Below, one piece after another: positions 63,421 through 64,000 of a stretch of DNA of 64,000 nt. Position 1 is the first letter of the stretch; each line of letters begins with the position of its first letter. The notes beneath the pieces were generated by a model that was not told where the DNA came from, did no database searches, and saw only the letters and a list, made by a program, of their open reading frames with translations. The position numbers and the translations under genes are program-made. The DNA is taken from contig JAOTOL010001547.1 of assembly GCA_034440575.1 (NCBI GenBank), forward strand, positions 146,001-210,000, written 5' to 3'. The DNA is from Imbricaverruca yamaguchii. Lineage: Eukaryota > Arthropoda > Thecostraca > Neoverrucidae.

Positions 63421-63546
63421 CGCTTTTCCGACAACCATAATGCTAAGCCAATTGCATACCAAGAAACAGTTATCCTACTAGATTGACGACGTCCGCATAG
63501 TCGGTGACCTGCCCGTCACAGACCTGGAGAGTCGACTGTACCGCGT
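63421..63546. repeat. Duplicated module B, first copy
   Basis: CGCTTTTCCGACAACCATAA to AGTCGACTGTACCGC matches 63860-63984 with few changes (ATTGCATACC versus ATGGCATACC). Confidence 0.93.
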
Positions 63547-63585
63547 GGAGTCGACTCTTTTTTTAGGAGAAAATGCGGTTCTCCT

Positions 63586-63615
63586 ATTTTCTCCTAACTC
63601 GAGTTAGGAGAAAAT
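63586..63615. repeat. 30-bp perfect palindrome at a module junction
   Basis: ATTTTCTCCTAACTC (63586-63600) is followed directly by its reverse complement (63601-63615), centred on CTCGAG. A further AGGAGAAAATGCGG lies at 63565. It sits exactly where module A begins its second copy. Confidence 0.9.
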
Positions 63616-63859
63616 GCGGCGTGACATGTACTATCGATACGTCGACATTTTTTTCACATGGGCTTACGACAACTCGAAATCCCTCCGTCAGAGACTAATC
63701 GACATCTTAGGACTGAACTTGACGGCTGAGCACAGTATCAAAAAGCTCGCGTTCCATGACCTCTCGATCGACGCTTCTGGCAAGAAATGTCTGCATGGAG
63801 CCTACACACTAGGTAGATGAGTGAATGGAGACGGCGATTGCTCTGAATCATATAAAGAG
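63607..63859 (+). repeat. Duplicated module A, second copy
   Basis: Here a frame of 68 codons is open (63614-63820; MRRDMYYRYVDIFFTWAYD, then SLRQRLIDILGLNL and KKLAFHDLSIDASGKK). It ends in a stop, has no recognised family, and is broken in the first copy. It may be a fragment of a larger element coding region. Confidence 0.9.
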
Positions 63860-63984
63860 CGCTTTTCCGACAACCATAATGCTAAGCCAATGGCATACCA
63901 AGAAAAAGTTTTCCAACTAGATTGACGTCGTCCGCATGGTCGGTGACCTGCCCGTCACAGACCTGGAGAGTCGACTGCACCGCA
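63860..63984. repeat. Duplicated module B, second copy
   Basis: Follows module A directly, which suggests A-B is the original order; the right end of the window cuts the flank. Confidence 0.9.
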
Positions 63985-64000
63985 GTGGGGGCTGCATCTC

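Overview
This window reads as nuclear DNA of an animal, most likely an arthropod (possibly a crustacean, low confidence). The evidence is a split zinc-finger gene with GT-AG introns and a very GC-rich, proline-rich coding exon, several non-LTR retrotransposon copies, tRNA-derived SINEs with target-site duplications, long simple-sequence tracts, and more than twenty unrelated minisatellites. I see no prokaryotic gene, operon or CRISPR array.

The one gene I can reconstruct with confidence is a plus-strand Kruppel-like factor of the KLF5 / Drosophila dar1 type. Its coding exons lie at 14699-15506 (N-terminal and proline-rich part), 16081-16140 (60 bp, first zinc finger) and 23455-23645 (second and third fingers, stop). 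Splice phases match throughout. A possible first coding exon ends at 6119 inside a CpG-rich, NRF1-site-bearing segment (about 5.65-6.12 kb). The 7.3-kb intron before the last exon carries microsatellites, three minisatellites, a SINE and a THAP-domain fragment.

Mobile DNA: four copies of one CR1-clade LINE (460-1246 and 12418-13391 on plus, 53718-53947 and 59560-60329 on minus), all lacking the RT core and ending in an 8-bp microsatellite tail. A second, decayed LINE reverse transcriptase lies at 32795-33665. Two copies of a tRNA-derived SINE (22016-22227, 62696-62875) have perfect 11- and 15-bp target duplications, and a third tRNA-like SINE candidate sits near 46.7-46.9 kb. The CR1 copy at 59.6-60.3 kb interrupts a degenerate gene of an arthropod hypothetical-protein family (58686-60849), with a 6-bp target duplication, so the insertion can be undone on paper to the base.

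The second half (24-57 kb) is dominated by tandem arrays with periods of 13 to about 65 bp, the largest being about 2 kb of a 40-bp unit (43.5-45.6 kb) and 1.5 kb of a 54-bp unit (49.3-50.7 kb). They produce long spurious open frames that I do not treat as genes. Between them lie GC-rich islands with repeated CRE palindromes (TGACGTCA). At the right end, modules of about 253 and 125 bp are duplicated and joined by a 30-bp perfect palindrome.

The most unusual observation is the link between tandem arrays and splice junctions. One array starts 8 bp after the verified exon-3 donor, another starts at the candidate exon-1 donor, and three arrays carry donor-like words in every unit. Calls rest on reading by eye; no alignment or database search was possible.
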